Source of the DNA: Siphonodentalium dalli
Lineage: Eukaryota; Mollusca; Scaphopoda; Gadilida; Siphonodentaliidae
Length of the DNA stretch: 64,000 bases
Direction of reading: 5' to 3'
Assembly: GCA_032622095.1 (NCBI GenBank)
Contig: CP136069.1
Location: 9,254,036-9,318,035 of the forward strand
The translations under genes and the position numbers were made by a program. The notes under the pieces are model-generated. The model had not been told where the DNA came from. It ran no database searches and saw only the letters and a program-made list of their open reading frames with translations. Of the stretch, positions 1 through 10,970 are shown piece after piece. Numbering within the stretch: the first letter of the stretch is position 1; each line of letters starts with the position of its first letter.

Positions 1-840
1 ATATATGTTTAAAACAGTTGAAAGTATGTCAATGAAAAAACAATGAAAAAAAAGTGGTCAAAAACTGTTTCCGGCCTTGGGTAAACACACACCTCACGTC
101 TCGTAAAAAAAATTCGCCCCCCCCCTGGTGTTCTGTAAAATTATTGGTGGACATCAAAAGCATATTCGGATCTATTCGGTAGTGCATTTATTTATATGAA
201 TATTGATAGCATTATGAATGGTCTCTGAATCAAATAGTGGTAGTGGGTATATGTGTGGTTACGTGAACTGTCTTCATGGGGTGGCGAGGTTTTGGCTCAG
301 GAAGTTTTGGAGTGAATGATATTTATCACTTGATTGAGGGATACCTTAATCGATAGTAGATGTATCAGAGTCATGGTATGTGAATGTAATCTTGTAATTA
401 AATAAAATATGTGAGCTGTAACATGTCTGTTAAAATAATACTTTTTAGATAAACGAACACTATGACTATCACTATGATTATTTATTCATAACTCATTCAT
501 ATGATATATACAATTATATAGACAGTGTAATAGTATAACATTCAATGAGCTATCGGGGACAGCATAACCAAGAAGGTTGCCTACATGCCGTCCCCACTAT
601 GTTTAGTACAGCTGCATTTGAACGACAGGAAGCATAGTATGCATATGAAGTATATGAGTATCTTGAAATAATTTATGCATTAATACAAATTATGAATGTA
701 ATTTTGATTAATGACCTTCTCCCTCTCTGGTTTTTCCATAGCCATGAATATTGATATTGTTCAATACGGGTCGTTTTCGGATACCTTAATCTCCGAAGGC
801 GCAGGGCAAAGTAAAAAAAAACAAGTCACCTCATCTAGTG
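1..840. other. Unassigned AT-rich sequence
   Basis: I see no gene here. A poly(C) run at about 116-125 follows an A-rich stretch. The short reading frame that begins near 711 probably belongs to the decayed start of the LINE that follows, because its last third reads as the beginning of a LINE endonuclease domain. Confidence 0.5.
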
Positions 841-1156
841 AATCTTACACCGTGCAGAAACATAGGAACGTGGAAGTTCAACCAGGGTCGATTGAACCAG
901 AAACTATGTATATATTTCACTATATTATTCGTCTCAGAAACAAAATATCAAAGCTTGCTGAGCATATAGGAGATTAGGATATCGTATGCTTTACCGAGAT
1001 TCACCTATATAAAAATGTGCGTAACGACTCATTTTCCAATTTTCAAAGTCCGTTCAGACTTGATAGAAACAAACACGGATGAGGTCTTGCTGTGTATTTT
1101 GCATCCAGGCTTGTGTTTAAAGATTTACCTGAATTTTGTTTTGACGACGACATTTT

Positions 1157-1576
1157 GTGGTTTTAATTGGAACCAGGCATATGTTTCTTTTCTGCGTTTC
1201 TTACAGGTCTGATCATGATTGCTTAGACTCTTACTGGACGAATCTTTACAACTCCATTGCCAATGCCCTAGCATATAATATCTCATTAGTCATGGTTGGA
1301 GATCTGAATTGCATTTTATTAAATGGCGATGGTGAGCTTAAAAAAATCATGAGCAAATGGACCCTTAAAAACGTAATTAAAGAACCAACTCGAATAGGTG
1401 TGAACTCAGCCACACTCTTAGATCCGATTATATTAAGTGATAGTCTAGCTTACCTAAAACCATTCACTATTGATATAGGTTTATCAGACCACAGAGCAAC
1501 ATCTGTAGAAATTTCATTTCCAAATTCTAGGAAAAAGTCATATCAACGGAATGTTTGGAATTATGCTAGACTCTAG
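1157..1576 (+). pseudogene. LINE endonuclease domain, C-terminal part
   Basis: This is the longest intact stretch of the LINE endonuclease. It carries MVGDLNCILL (the GDFN motif that coordinates metal and contacts DNA in APE-type endonucleases) and, about 70 residues later, DIGLSDHRAT (the SDH active-site histidine motif). The frame opens without an ATG, and its 5' part lies in other frames upstream. It is therefore a fragment of the degenerate LINE, not a host nuclease gene. Confidence 0.8.
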
Positions 1577-2503
1577 AGCAGATTTTATTGGCTTGAACTT
1601 CGAACTTGATGCAATCAAATGGTCAGACATTCTCATGAGCACAGGTCACTCCGATATAAATCAGGTTGTAGAGGTTTTACTCACTTTCTAATAATTGCTC
1701 GTAAATATATTCCATAGTTTGACATTCTAATAAGAAAACATACTCGGAAACGCGACCGCCTCAGAAAGAAAGTGCTGCGCACAAATCTGCCTAGTGCCTG
1801 GGATAAATATAAGCAACCCACAATAGAACAAATAATTTGAAGTCAGCCAAAGATAAATATTTAGCAAGACTCGATGAAAACTTGAAAGTAAATTAACCAA
1901 AACATTTCTGGCATGTCGTTAAACAATTTCTTAATAATTTCTCCAATGACGAGAAAATTCCCACACTAAACTTCAACAACAGAATTTTTAGGACGATTAT
2001 CAGAAAGCACAGGTCCTAAATTTAATTTTCACGCAAAATAATACACTTGAAAATGCAAAACCGCATTACCAAAATTTGCAGAAAGAATAACCGAAAAACT
2101 AGATGGGATCAAAACAACTGAGGAGGACGTAAATTTTTTTACTCAAAAATAAATCCACGAGCTCCGATGGCATAAGTAACAAAATGCTAAGGGGACCACA
2201 TGGCTCAGTTTGCAAACCACTTAAAATAATTTTCTATTTATCTTTAAAGAGCTGTTGTTTCCCTACAGCTTGGAAGAAAGCCCCTCTTTTAAAAAGGTGA
2301 TAAGCATGACCCTTTAAATTACGGTCCGATATCTCTTGTATGTTGTGTCGACAAGGTCCTAGAGAGAATAGTTTGTAATGAAATGCTAAGCCATTTGAAA
2401 ACTCACAACCTTTTATATAAGCATCAATCTGGATTTTTACCTGGTCACAGTACCGAATTTCAAATAATTCAACCTACATAATATCTACTGCAGTCTTTTT
2501 CGA

Positions 2504-3736
2504 GGGACATGACAATGTGCGGGTTGGGATGGAATATAGAATAGAACGACAATCTGCGGAACATAATTTTACATTGCGTGGAACGGCCGATCTTTCGATG
2601 AATACAGCATGCAGAGGGCTCTTTTTTGTGTCTAACGAAAGGCCGACATTCTCTCTAGCCAAATATATTAACCGCGCCACTCACCGGCCACCGGAAGTTG
2701 CATTATTCGGTCGACAACTGACCTAACATACACTTTTCGAAATCAAGGCCGTGGAACAGCGTGGAACAGCGTGGAACAGTGTGGAACAGCGTGGAACAGC
2801 GTGGAACAGCTGTAGAAATTCATTTTTATAGCGATAAGGCTATACCCACAAGAAAACTGGGTTTTAAAATGAAGTTTATTATCTCTTACACAACAACAAT
2901 CTATTAATTCGAGCCAAGCTGCGATTTATGTATACCTAGAGACCGATTAATCCACCCATGCGAAGGTGCCACGAAACACGAAAAACTGCGTTTGACATTA
3001 ATGTTTAGAATTAAATTTCTCGATGAATACGCTAGCAACAACAAGTTTCACGTATCAAACAACGCAGTTGAATACCGTGCACTGGTTTAGCTACAATAAG
3101 GCTATTTCAGTACGAATACTGTAATGGCGAACACGCAAACACGCGCCGATGAAAACAGCTAAAAATAGACTCGATGTTTACAATTACAGGATCGATTTCA
3201 GCTGATATATTCCTTATAATTGGGCGTATAGTATATACAAATGTAGGATTAAACACAGGGAATGTAAGTTTGTCCAAATAGGTGCAATACGTAGTGAAAT
3301 TGTTGCAGAAATTCGCTCCAAGAAAGAGCGTCACTTTTTCTCGTAAAAAATAGAATGACCGACTGAAGCCATAAATCCAAGCTTCGCTCGAATTAAAAGA
3401 TTTTTGTTGTGCAATAGATAATAAACTTCATTTTAAAACCAGATTTGCTTGTGGGCATTTCTACAGCTCTTCCACGCTGACCCACGGCCTTGATTTCGAA
3501 CATTTCATGTTACGTCAAATGTAGACCGAAAAATGCAAATTCCGGTGGCCGGTCAATGGCGGGGTTAATATGTTAATATGGCTAGGCCGAATATCGGCCT
3601 TTCGTTAGACCCCAATACGAGCCCTCTACGTGCTGTTTTCCTCGAGAATTTGGCCGTTCCACGCAAATTCAAATTCTGTTCTGCAGATTGTCGTTCTATT
3701 CCATAATCCATCCCATCCCGCAGATTGTCATGTCCC
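2504..3736. mobile_element. Foldback DNA transposon inserted in the LINE, 8-bp target duplication
   Basis: The two halves are inverted copies of each other. The ends begin GGGACATGACAAT and terminate ATTGTCATGTCCC. Arms of about 400-450 bp can be followed inward (left 2504-2960, right 3330-3736) with indels. The flanks are an identical 8-bp duplication, TTTTTCGA, at 2496-2503 and 3737-3744. Eight-bp duplications are typical of hAT, P and Merlin-type transposases; the GG start fits Merlin best, but family assignment is open. The left arm carries six consecutive 10-bp units (2751-2810) that are barely represented in the right arm. No transposase is encoded, so the element is non-autonomous. Confidence 0.9.
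2751..2810. repeat. 10-bp tandem repeat, six copies
   Basis: Six head-to-tail copies of GTGGAACAGC, one with a single substitution, inside the left arm of the foldback element. The matching place in the right arm (about 3472-3490, inverted) holds only about two diverged units. The array therefore expanded in one arm after the foldback formed, or contracted in the other. Confidence 0.9.
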
Positions 3737-4034
3737 TTTTTCGATATATTTTAAAATTACAGAAATACTGTTTGAAAAGTAATATTCTGAAATGGATGAT
3801 AAACTATCTAAAAAGTAGACAGCAAAGAGTTATAGTTGACTCATGCTTTTCGCAGTACTCCTCAATAACAGCTGGTGTGTCCCAGGGATGAGTAGTCGGG
3901 CCTCTGATGTTTTTAATTTACATTAATGACATTGCCAATGGATTTAAATTAGCACAATATTTTATGCTGGCGTCACATGTTTAATCAAGAGTGATAGTGA
4001 TACTTATAACCTTCAATCGACTGTCAATAGTAAC

Positions 4035-4343
4035 ATGAACAAAATCAGAGACTGGGCTGAAAATTTGTGTGTCCAATTTAATAGTAGTAAAACCAATTTA
4101 ATGTTATTTTCCAAGCCAAGTTTTGTTAAACCTACAATTATATTCGACGGGGTAACTCTAGAATACTCTAATAGCCCCAAACACCTAGGATTGGATATTG
4201 ACAACCTAACTTGGAAAACACACTTTGGTGATACATGTACAAAGTCATACGCATCCCTGCCACAATTGCGTAAACTAAGAACAAAGCTAAATCGCGAAAC
4301 ACTTAAAACCCTTTATTTATCTCATGTTCAATCCTTTACGTAA
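4035..4343 (+). pseudogene. LINE reverse transcriptase, thumb-side fragment
   Basis: The frame reads NKIRDWAENLCVQFNSSKT followed by LMLFSKPS and KHLGLDI. This is the standard order after the RT active site in CR1/L2-like LINEs (the W...N..K(T/S) block, then the HLG.xx.D block). The preceding active-site motif is mutated to YAGV, and the frame stops at SFT where the family would continue. The remainder continues in other frames to about 4800. Confidence 0.8.
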
Positions 4344-4810
4344 TACGTTAGTACCGTTTGGTTAGGTGCCCCTGATTACTTACTAAAAGATCTAGAATAC
4401 GAAGTGTCTAGAATAGTCAGCGGGTTGGACCGGATCAGTTCCATATATTAGACTTCTGACTGAATTAGGCTGGGAGACGTTATACACTCGATGATATATC
4501 AAACAGGTTTTAACATTCCACAATATTGTAAACGAAAAAGCACCTAACTATTTGACAGAACTTGTACCACGCAAATTCAGCGCCCGAAATTACCATGATA
4601 CCAGAAATGCATCAATTTTAATCCCTATGAAATAAAAGAGTCCACCTTCATGCCAATGCGCATAAATGACTGGAGTAACCGCGATAAAAAATACCTGAAT
4701 TATGAATATTTTCGACAATCGCTAATTCCCAATAAGGTTAAACTCCCTAAGTATTTTTTCTACAGGGAAACGATCATTAAATATCTTACAATGTCGAATC
4801 AGGTGCGCAT

Positions 4811-5095
4811 GTGGTGAACTGCAATAAGATAAATACTTCAATTATATTGCGGTCTCCAAAGCCTGTAGATACGGCGATGGTGAAGAAAACGCAATTTCAA
4901 TTGCATACTATTCCAAGAGTAGACTTGCTGAGCAAGCTACTACGATTCAATATTTATTCAGTAAAAACTTTACTATTTGGAGATCCAAATTTACCAAATT
5001 CCAATAATGAAGACGTTTTCAAGGCTATCCAAATCGTTTTAAGAGACACATCCCATGATGAGAACATACGAATTTCAACAGTAGATGACTATTAG
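4811..5095 (+). pseudogene. LINE C-terminal tail
   Basis: Ninety-four codons containing LLSKLLRFNIYSVKTLLFGD followed by PNLPNSNNEDVFKAIQIVLR. This resembles the tail after the RT of CR1/L2-like elements, where a conserved LLFGDP-like block precedes the element end. It has no independent start context and is best read as the 3' end of the LINE that begins near 845. No poly(A) or clear target duplication was seen at its end. Confidence 0.6.
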
Positions 5096-5100
5096 GAAAA

Positions 5101-6090
5101 CAAAAAACAATAAATAATAAAAATAATATTTCTGAGTATGGGACAACAGTCATAAACGCGCTATATGAACATATTCACTGCCGTGCCACCATACCGTTGT
5201 TAAGGATGGATGAGTACAGTATGCTTTAACGCAACCACATACTTTCGAACTATATGAATTCGAACAAGTTGGGAGAGACTAGCAACAACAACCAATACCA
5301 TGCACTTTAATACCGTATATAATGTTCAATGCCATGTTCAATTTGTTTTTGTTCACTTGAGTGTCTGGTGATCGGGAGAGAAGTAGCATATAAGAAGCCC
5401 GCACTTTTTCGTCAATCCCGTTGCCGAATGTATGTATTTATATGCATACATGGCGAATAAATATGTTTAAACCTATGCCATTAGTCGAAAGACACAGTAA
5501 CAAGACGTTCCAATTACGACATTAAATGCTTTAAGCTCACCGATCTATTGTGCGACAAAAGTTCTCACACACATTCGAAACAGTAGCGTCGCATTAGCTA
5601 ATACTTAGTGACGTCATACAATCAGATATAGTCTATATACGACCCACAGCGTTCGACTTTGTTTCGTTACAATATGTATTTGTTTTCGAAGGAAGTTTGA
5701 CGGAAGTCCGGAGAACCCTGGTATGCAAGGGATGCATGGTGTAAAGGGACAAAGAGGACCATGCAGATAAACCTATAGTGTGGAGTTACTTCATGCTGTT
5801 ATCAAACAACCATACTTATTTTCTCTGGGCATGGATTAATATCTGTTAGGATTGTCCAACATACAAGGTTGTCGGGGAGTTGACTTGTTCAGCGGGAAGT
5901 TCGAATAATACGTCCGTTCAATACTTATTTAATTTTAACACCCCAGATCTATAAGCAGTAATTCACAGTTTCGCACATTCAGTAGTTCACTTAGACTCTT
6001 CATATGTGACTAAAAGATCGGGTGAGTACAATTAAGCAGTATAATGAGTCTATGTATATTAACCACGTATCTCCCGAACATCCTCCGTTC
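5101..6090. other. Mostly unassigned sequence with a collagen-like scrap
   Basis: Nothing recognisable was found apart from the short Gly-X-Y stretch at 5702-5767, which is listed separately. No long open frame is present. Confidence 0.4.
5702..5767 (+). pseudogene. Collagen-like Gly-X-Y fragment
   Basis: Twenty-two codons read GSPENPGMQGMHGVKGQRGP then C-R-stop. Six of the seven triplets start with Gly, and the second triplet has Glu where Gly is required. This is the pattern of a triple-helical collagen segment, as in short-chain or lectin-associated collagens. No convincing splice acceptor is visible upstream, and a stop follows at 5768, so it is most likely an exon relic or the end of a decayed exon. 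The stretch is short, and a chance match cannot be excluded. Confidence 0.4.
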
Positions 6091-6113
6091 ATGCTACACT
6101 CGTGTCATAGTCC

Positions 6114-6446
6114 TTATACAAGTTCGAAATTCTGTTCATAGCTTTGATGGCAGTTCGTTGGTTCACATGCATTTAATTCAGAGTTATTTGTCACAATGGG
6201 CACAACATTTGTCAGATCAGAACATCTTATCTCGAGTGGATACAGTTTGGATATTTGTTTATTGGTCACTCCGGTTTCCGTTCGCAACGTTACTCTCTTT
6301 GGAATGAACTGCCATTTCACGTTTCTCTTTGAAAGTTCATCATGGAGATAAACATCAATGAATAGGTGTTTTATATTTTTATCAGCTCCTTCGAAAGTGC
6401 TTCCGTTGTCCGATAACATCTTCTCTGGCAATATTCGGTGGCTCAC
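6114..6446 (-). pseudogene. BEL/Pao integrase catalytic core fragment
   Basis: The frame contains MLSDNGSTFEGADKNIKHLF, where the D of SDNG is the second acidic residue of the DDE integrase core, followed by VKWQFIPKR. After this the expected PWFGGFWE block is degenerate (RVTLRTETGV). It continues the remnant at 6633-6908 in another frame. Confidence 0.75.
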
Positions 6447-6632
6447 AAATCGTCTGAAACAGTGTATGAAAGAGTCAAACTGTTAAATCGGTGACAACTT
6501 CTAAATGTATAGCACAGGATGCTGCACATGTAAATAGGCATATGTATGCTTTGTTGTGAGAATCCAAGATTGCCAAAGGTCCAGTGAAATCGACACCCGT
6601 CACATGAAACGGCTTGTCCCCCTTGGCGCGAT

Positions 6633-6908
6633 CTACTGGAAGATGGGGTGCTGGTGGGGCTCGAAAGTGTTTACCAATAACCTTTTATACACGCATGATT
6701 TTAGCAGTTTCTTTACGCGTTGGCAAATGCATGGTATCCAACATTTATGGCGAATGGAAGTAACAGTATCATCAACTCCGGAATGGAACGTGAGGCGGTG
6801 ATGATGCACTGTTCTGGTGCAGTATGATGGGAACTTAGAGCTGAATTCAACATCCACATTAGCTATACGCCCGCGACTGCGAATGAGACCAGAATCGTCA
6901 GAAATCAT
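6633..6908 (-). pseudogene. BEL/Pao integrase zinc-binding region
   Basis: Ninety-one codons with a GRI.N.D block followed by HHHRLTFHSG and WIPCICQRVKKLLKSCVYK. This matches the H2C2-type N-terminal domain of BEL/Pao integrases, although the second Cys of the expected C-x-x-C is replaced by Lys. It is the better preserved of two pieces of the same pol remnant. Confidence 0.75.
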
Positions 6909-7130
6909 TTGCGTAGTGATAGTTTTTCCACACGATGGACACTCCCTTAGGCATGTCAGAACTTCGGTATAGTCACATGTTTTTACACAGCTTAATCAAA
7001 TGAGTTTCAGCTCCGTCGATTTCAGTAATTGACAGTGGTCCAAGTTGACGATCGCGAACCGTTCTACTAATATTGTCTCTGACTCGAAGAACCAATGCCG
7101 TTACTCTCAACAATCTCCGACACGATGAGA

Positions 7131-7860
7131 AGCTTGATGGATCTCGAACATGTCCTTTGTTGGGAGAGCGGGGTTAACACTTGATGTATCATCACCAGTA
7201 GACAATGTTAATGACAGAGGGCTGAACATCATCTAGCTTACTTGTGTTCCATACTGGGATTATGAATGATTTGTTCGGCAACCAAGTAGGGCCATGTTTC
7301 AGAGAGCTTATTTCCGGGTTGCAGTAAGTTGAACAAATCTGGGGAATTAGTTCTTTATATGGTAGACAGAATAAGTGAACATATAACACATAAATGGAAC
7401 ATCCAAATAAAATGTATATTTCCAAACAGCGGACAAACCAAGCCTGTCGGATAATAGCGTGTTGTGTCGACGACGGAAAATCCAGAAGTGCCCTGGTATA
7501 GGTCACAAACTCTCCTATATACAATTGGACATGTCTATAGACATGGTTACTTGAGCAGTACGTTATCTCACTGGTTATGTAAAAGCGCTTACGATTGAAA
7601 TGATTTCCACATAATACAACGTATCGAGTTCAAAATTCAAGCTATTTCCAAACGCCATGAATTGTTGAAACGAAGTCCGCACTGAAGTGGCATTCAAGGT
7701 TCAGAATTACACTCCAGTCGATCTACGGTTGAACCCCTAACTAATTGCAATAGAAGCTTTTTTGGTGTCAATCGTTCCAGCATAGCTTCCACAACAACAT
7801 ACTAAACACCCCCCACGCATCCCCAATGTAGAAAGTCTCCATTTGGGGGGGGGGGGGGGG
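7131..7860. other. Unassigned sequence ending in a poly(G) run
   Basis: No recognisable gene. A 110-codon minus-strand frame (7192-7524) shows no motif I know. A G run of about 17 bases is at 7845-7860. Confidence 0.4.
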
Positions 7861-7865
7861 TGAAC

Positions 7866-8190
7866 AAATAACGGAGAAATGTGGAATATCTACTTTATGT
7901 GGCGCCTGTTGTAGACTGAAGCTATATTTTCCACAACATTGTCAAATCCTACTACATCAAATGCATGCTACAATAAAAGTAAGGATATCATCTGATAAAG
8001 GTTGCATTTTTGGGTAAAATATGCGAAAAATATTTTTTAATCGGAGAAATGTGGAATATCGACTTTTTGTGGCGCTTGTTGTAGTTTGAAGCTATATTTT
8101 TCGTCACATTGTCAAATCATGCTACATCAATTGCATATTACAATAAAAGTGAGGATATCATCTGATAAAGTTTACATTTTTCACCCACTG
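7866..8190. repeat. About 170-bp tandem repeat, two copies (third copy at 12.3 kb)
   Basis: Two head-to-tail copies begin with CGGAGAAATGTGGAATAT near 7871 and 8041 and end with AGGATATCATCTGATAAAG and an A/T-rich tail. A third and partial fourth copy occur at about 12260-12475. The spacing is 170 bp, so this is a satellite-like dispersed repeat. Confidence 0.85.
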
Positions 8191-8219
8191 ACCAACGCGC
8201 GAAGCGCGTTCAGTGGGTG
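8182..8219. repeat. 38-bp near-perfect hairpin
   Basis: CACCCACTGA pairs with TCAGTGGGTG, and AACGCGC pairs with GCGCGTT around a GAA loop, with one unpaired base between the two stem parts. It immediately follows the 170-bp repeats. It may be the terminal hairpin of a non-autonomous transposon. This is inferred only from the structure. Confidence 0.7.
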
Positions 8220-8890
8220 TACTATAATCGTAGGACTTATGCGTTTCTGCTGAATTGAACTAGTGCCTATGCGTTTCTGCTGGGCTGCACTGACGTTTGA
8301 TCGCAAAATAAAATTATAACCATTATCAAAGCACACGTTTGGATAACACCGCCATAAACAGTGACATATTATGATGTTGAGCTCGTATCGTCAATAAAAT
8401 TAGAGTTATGACTTATAAAACTAAGAATTACTGCTAAAGTATTTCTACCAATTAGGTCACTAGATTCGTGTTGAGCTGGAACTTGAGAAATTTTAATTTC
8501 AACCAATTGAAATGCCGTTGAAAACTGAAGGGTTAAGCGATTATCGCAATAGGATATTGGAACACGTGTGCGTAACGTAACTATCACAAGTATAACGTAC
8601 TCTGATAAGTTATCGCCAAATTCGTGCTTCAAACAGTTTAAACATGTCATCTTCGGCTTTTATTTTTTATTTTTTATTTTTATGAAAATGAATAATAAAT
8701 GGTGTGATAAATATGTATAATATGTATATAACGACAAATAGAGTAAAATTAGACATTTCCCCTTGAAACTTAGGATTGGAAAGCCAGGTACAAAAATTGG
8801 TGAAATATGAGTACGAACGTCAAAGTGTTCCCTGTGTATCGTGATAATTGCCAACCATGCGAAGCGAAGCCTCCATTGGCGATTATTTTA
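8220..8890. other. Unassigned sequence
   Basis: A 93-codon minus-strand frame (8369-8650) and a shorter one after it show no recognisable motif. The rest is A/T-rich. Confidence 0.35.
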
Positions 8891-8894
8891 CGCT

Positions 8895-9427
8895 GGATTT
8901 TTATCATCGAAACAAATCAATTTCTTCCACCTAAAAGATAATTACGTGCTTAACCCTGCCGTTTTCGGAATATATAGGTATTCCACGCAGAAACACCTAG
9001 TCTCAGCTTAAATTTTTTAAAAATAACAGTTTTATCGACATAAATAGATTTGAATTGGACAATTCCATGTTAAAATTTATCATCGAAAAAAATTCAATTT
9101 TTTCCATCTAAAACATAATTACGCGATGGACTCTGTCATTTTAGGAACATATATGTATCCCACGCACATGCACCAAGTCTCAGCCTAAAGGTTTGAAAAA
9201 AGACAGTTTTATCGACATAAATCGATGTTAATGGTAAATTCCATGTTAAATTTTATCATTGAAAAAAATTCATTTCTTCCATCTAAAACATAATTACGTG
9301 CTGTACTCTGTCATTTTAGGAATATGTAGGTATCCCACCCACACACTCCAAGTCTCAGCTTAAAATTTTGAAAAATGACAGTTTTATCGATATAAATCGA
9401 TTTTAATGGCAAATGCGGTGTTAAATA
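8895..9427. repeat. About 177-bp tandem repeat, three copies
   Basis: Three diverged head-to-tail copies start near 8896, 9075 and 9252. Shared blocks are TTTATCATCGAAA, CATAATTACG, CAAGTCTCAGC and ACAGTTTTATCGA. The copies differ by scattered substitutions and small indels, so the array is old. Confidence 0.85.
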
Positions 9428-10085
9428 AATTTTAGGGCCCTGCTAATGTTTTCTGAGCTGTTCTAAATTGGTCACTAGAGTCCATATTTGACCGGTTACA
9501 CCTGATAATTATCCGACAGTACAGTCGCGTTACTTTATAGGTCAACATTGGTCATTATCACCCGACAAATTTATTTCGGTCTATCGTATCAACCCCTATT
9601 TTCTCCCGCGTAGCCTGACTAAATGTCAACATTGGTATTTATAGCTCCACTAATTTGTATCGTTTCATCGGTATGAATTCCATATCCAATTATCAACATA
9701 TAACCAACCCAACCTCTAATCCCGGTCCAATTTATTTATTTCTTTCATCGGTATAGTCACGTTACGTAATATTTTATCATGTGATACTTGTACTTATTTG
9801 TCTATGGTATTACTATAGTATACCGTATACGTATATCAATTGCTATTCCTTTCTATATAATCCTGGTGCTATCTATAGAGATAGATAATTTCCGCTGCAG
9901 ACAATATAAAACTGACGACATTTTGAAATGTAAGCAGGCTTCAAACTCATCTTATCCAAGAAAAACTCTGGTTACATAAGAAATTTGTGTATAAGGTGTA
10001 TGCGCATTTGTCGCGTTAAAAACAAAAGGTCCCAAGTCAAGGTCCAAATCCCCAACACACTCATGTGAGGTTTAACTCCATCCTC
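9428..10085. other. Unassigned sequence
   Basis: I see no gene or clear repeat. A 63-codon frame (9788-9979) is not recognisable. Confidence 0.35.
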
Positions 10086-10088
10086 ATA

Positions 10089-10217
10089 CAGTAATGTCCA
10101 AAGTAATTGACCACTTAACCACAGCATAATTATTGGTAATTTGTCAGGATTTTAAATGCTGAAAAAATACCCATAATTCTGCTGTGGTTAAGTGGTCAAT
10201 TACTTTGGGCATTACTG
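10089..10217. mobile_element. Palindromic mariner-type MITE, copy 1
   Basis: A 129-bp near-palindrome runs from CAGTAATG to CATTACTG and is flanked on both sides by TA, the target duplication of Tc1/mariner elements. The arms share CAAAGTAATTGACCAC and AACCACAGCA. It is non-coding and non-autonomous. It is the first of three copies in a 175-bp tandem array. Confidence 0.85.
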
Positions 10218-10263
10218 TAACCAATATAAGGAGTTGAGGTGTAATGATAACTCAATCCTCATA

Positions 10264-10392
10264 CAGTAATGTACAAAGTAATTGACCACTTAACCACAGC
10301 ATAATAATGGGTAATTTGTCAGGATTTTAAATGCTGAAAAAATACCCATAATTCTGCTGTGGTTAAGTGGTCAATTACTTTGGGCATTACTG
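10264..10392. mobile_element. Palindromic mariner-type MITE, copy 2
   Basis: This 129-bp copy is nearly identical to copy 1, with the same CAGTAATG/CATTACTG ends and flanking TA. The 46-bp spacer before it is also repeated, so it arose by tandem duplication rather than by independent insertion. Confidence 0.85.
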
Positions 10393-10438
10393 TAACCAAT
10401 ATAAGGATTTGAGGTGTATTGATAACTCAATCCTCGTA

Positions 10439-10567
10439 CAGTAATGTCCAAAGTAATTGACCACTTAACCACAGCATAATTATTGGTAATTTTTCAGGAT
10501 TTTAAATCCTGAAAAATTACCAATAATTCTGATGTGGTTAAGTGGTCAATTACTTTGGGCATTACTG
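10439..10567. mobile_element. Palindromic mariner-type MITE, copy 3
   Basis: Third tandem copy, again with TA at both ends. Its centre is more symmetrical than in the other copies (CAGGATTTTAAATCCTG). A degenerate half of the same family appears at about 50596-50665. Confidence 0.85.
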
Positions 10568-10970
10568 TAACCAATATAAGGATGTGAGGTTTAATTAGAA
10601 CTTCATCCACATAACTAATAAATATGTGTGAAAATTAAACCAAAAAAAATAAATTCCATGATGGCGTCCAATATGGACTGCCTAATTCTGCTCCAAAACA
10701 TGTATATTGAATATATGGTTGTTTATTGGGGAAAACCGATTATTTCAATAATATTTTCATTAACTGGGATCCAAAACCCGACTTACGGGAGCGCGCTTCA
10801 TGCGCGACTGTATCTTAAGCATATGTGCATATTTAATGAGCCAACAATTGGAATCCCAATAGAGAAGATTGGCACGTCGCCCTTGCGCATAGACATCATT
10901 GATGATCTCTATGGGAATCAAAATTGACATTTAATAGACAATTTTGATTAACCGCAATAACATAAGGAAT
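10568..10970. other. Unassigned sequence
   Basis: A 99-codon plus-strand frame (10628-10927) has no recognisable domain. No other feature was seen. Confidence 0.35.

Larger units (their letters stand above)
845..5100 (+). mobile_element. Degenerate CR1/L2-like non-LTR retrotransposon, split by an insertion
   Basis: A near full-length but dead LINE. Frames broken by stops and frameshifts read in order as an APE-type endonuclease (about 880-1580), a reverse transcriptase (about 2130-4350) and a C-terminal tail (to about 5095). Endonuclease landmarks are LRNKISKLAEHIGD, a stop, DIVCFTEIHL, then GDLN and SDHRA. RT landmarks are SSDGISNKML, NYGPISLV, HQSGFLPGHST and ITAGVSQG. The catalytic YADD position (about 3963-3974) reads YAGV, so both aspartates are lost. 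Part of the RT before KLQKY is missing, in addition to the 1.23 kb foldback insertion at 2504-3736. The tail contains the usual ELGWETLYTRR-like and APNYLTELVP blocks. It is non-functional. Clade is assigned by motif resemblance only. Confidence 0.85.
6100..7130 (-). mobile_element. BEL/Pao-like LTR retrotransposon integrase remnant
   Basis: Read on the minus strand from about 7110 to 6110, broken frames give the C-terminal half of a BEL/Pao pol polyprotein. In order: RLLRVTALVLRVRDN and LGPLSITEIDGAETH (linker before integrase), SRGRIANVDVEFSSKFPSY, HHRLTFHSGVDDTVTSIRHK then WIPCICQRVKKLLKSC (integrase zinc-binding domain), and LSDNGSTFEGADKNIK then HDELSKRNVKWQFIPKR (integrase core around the second catalytic Asp). 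Several stops and frameshifts interrupt it. No LTRs or protease/RT part were seen. Non-functional. Confidence 0.85.

Noticed and set aside
2474..2726. Opposed open frames of 68-69 codons
   Set aside because: They span the LINE/foldback junction and the foldback arm, so they are not coding.
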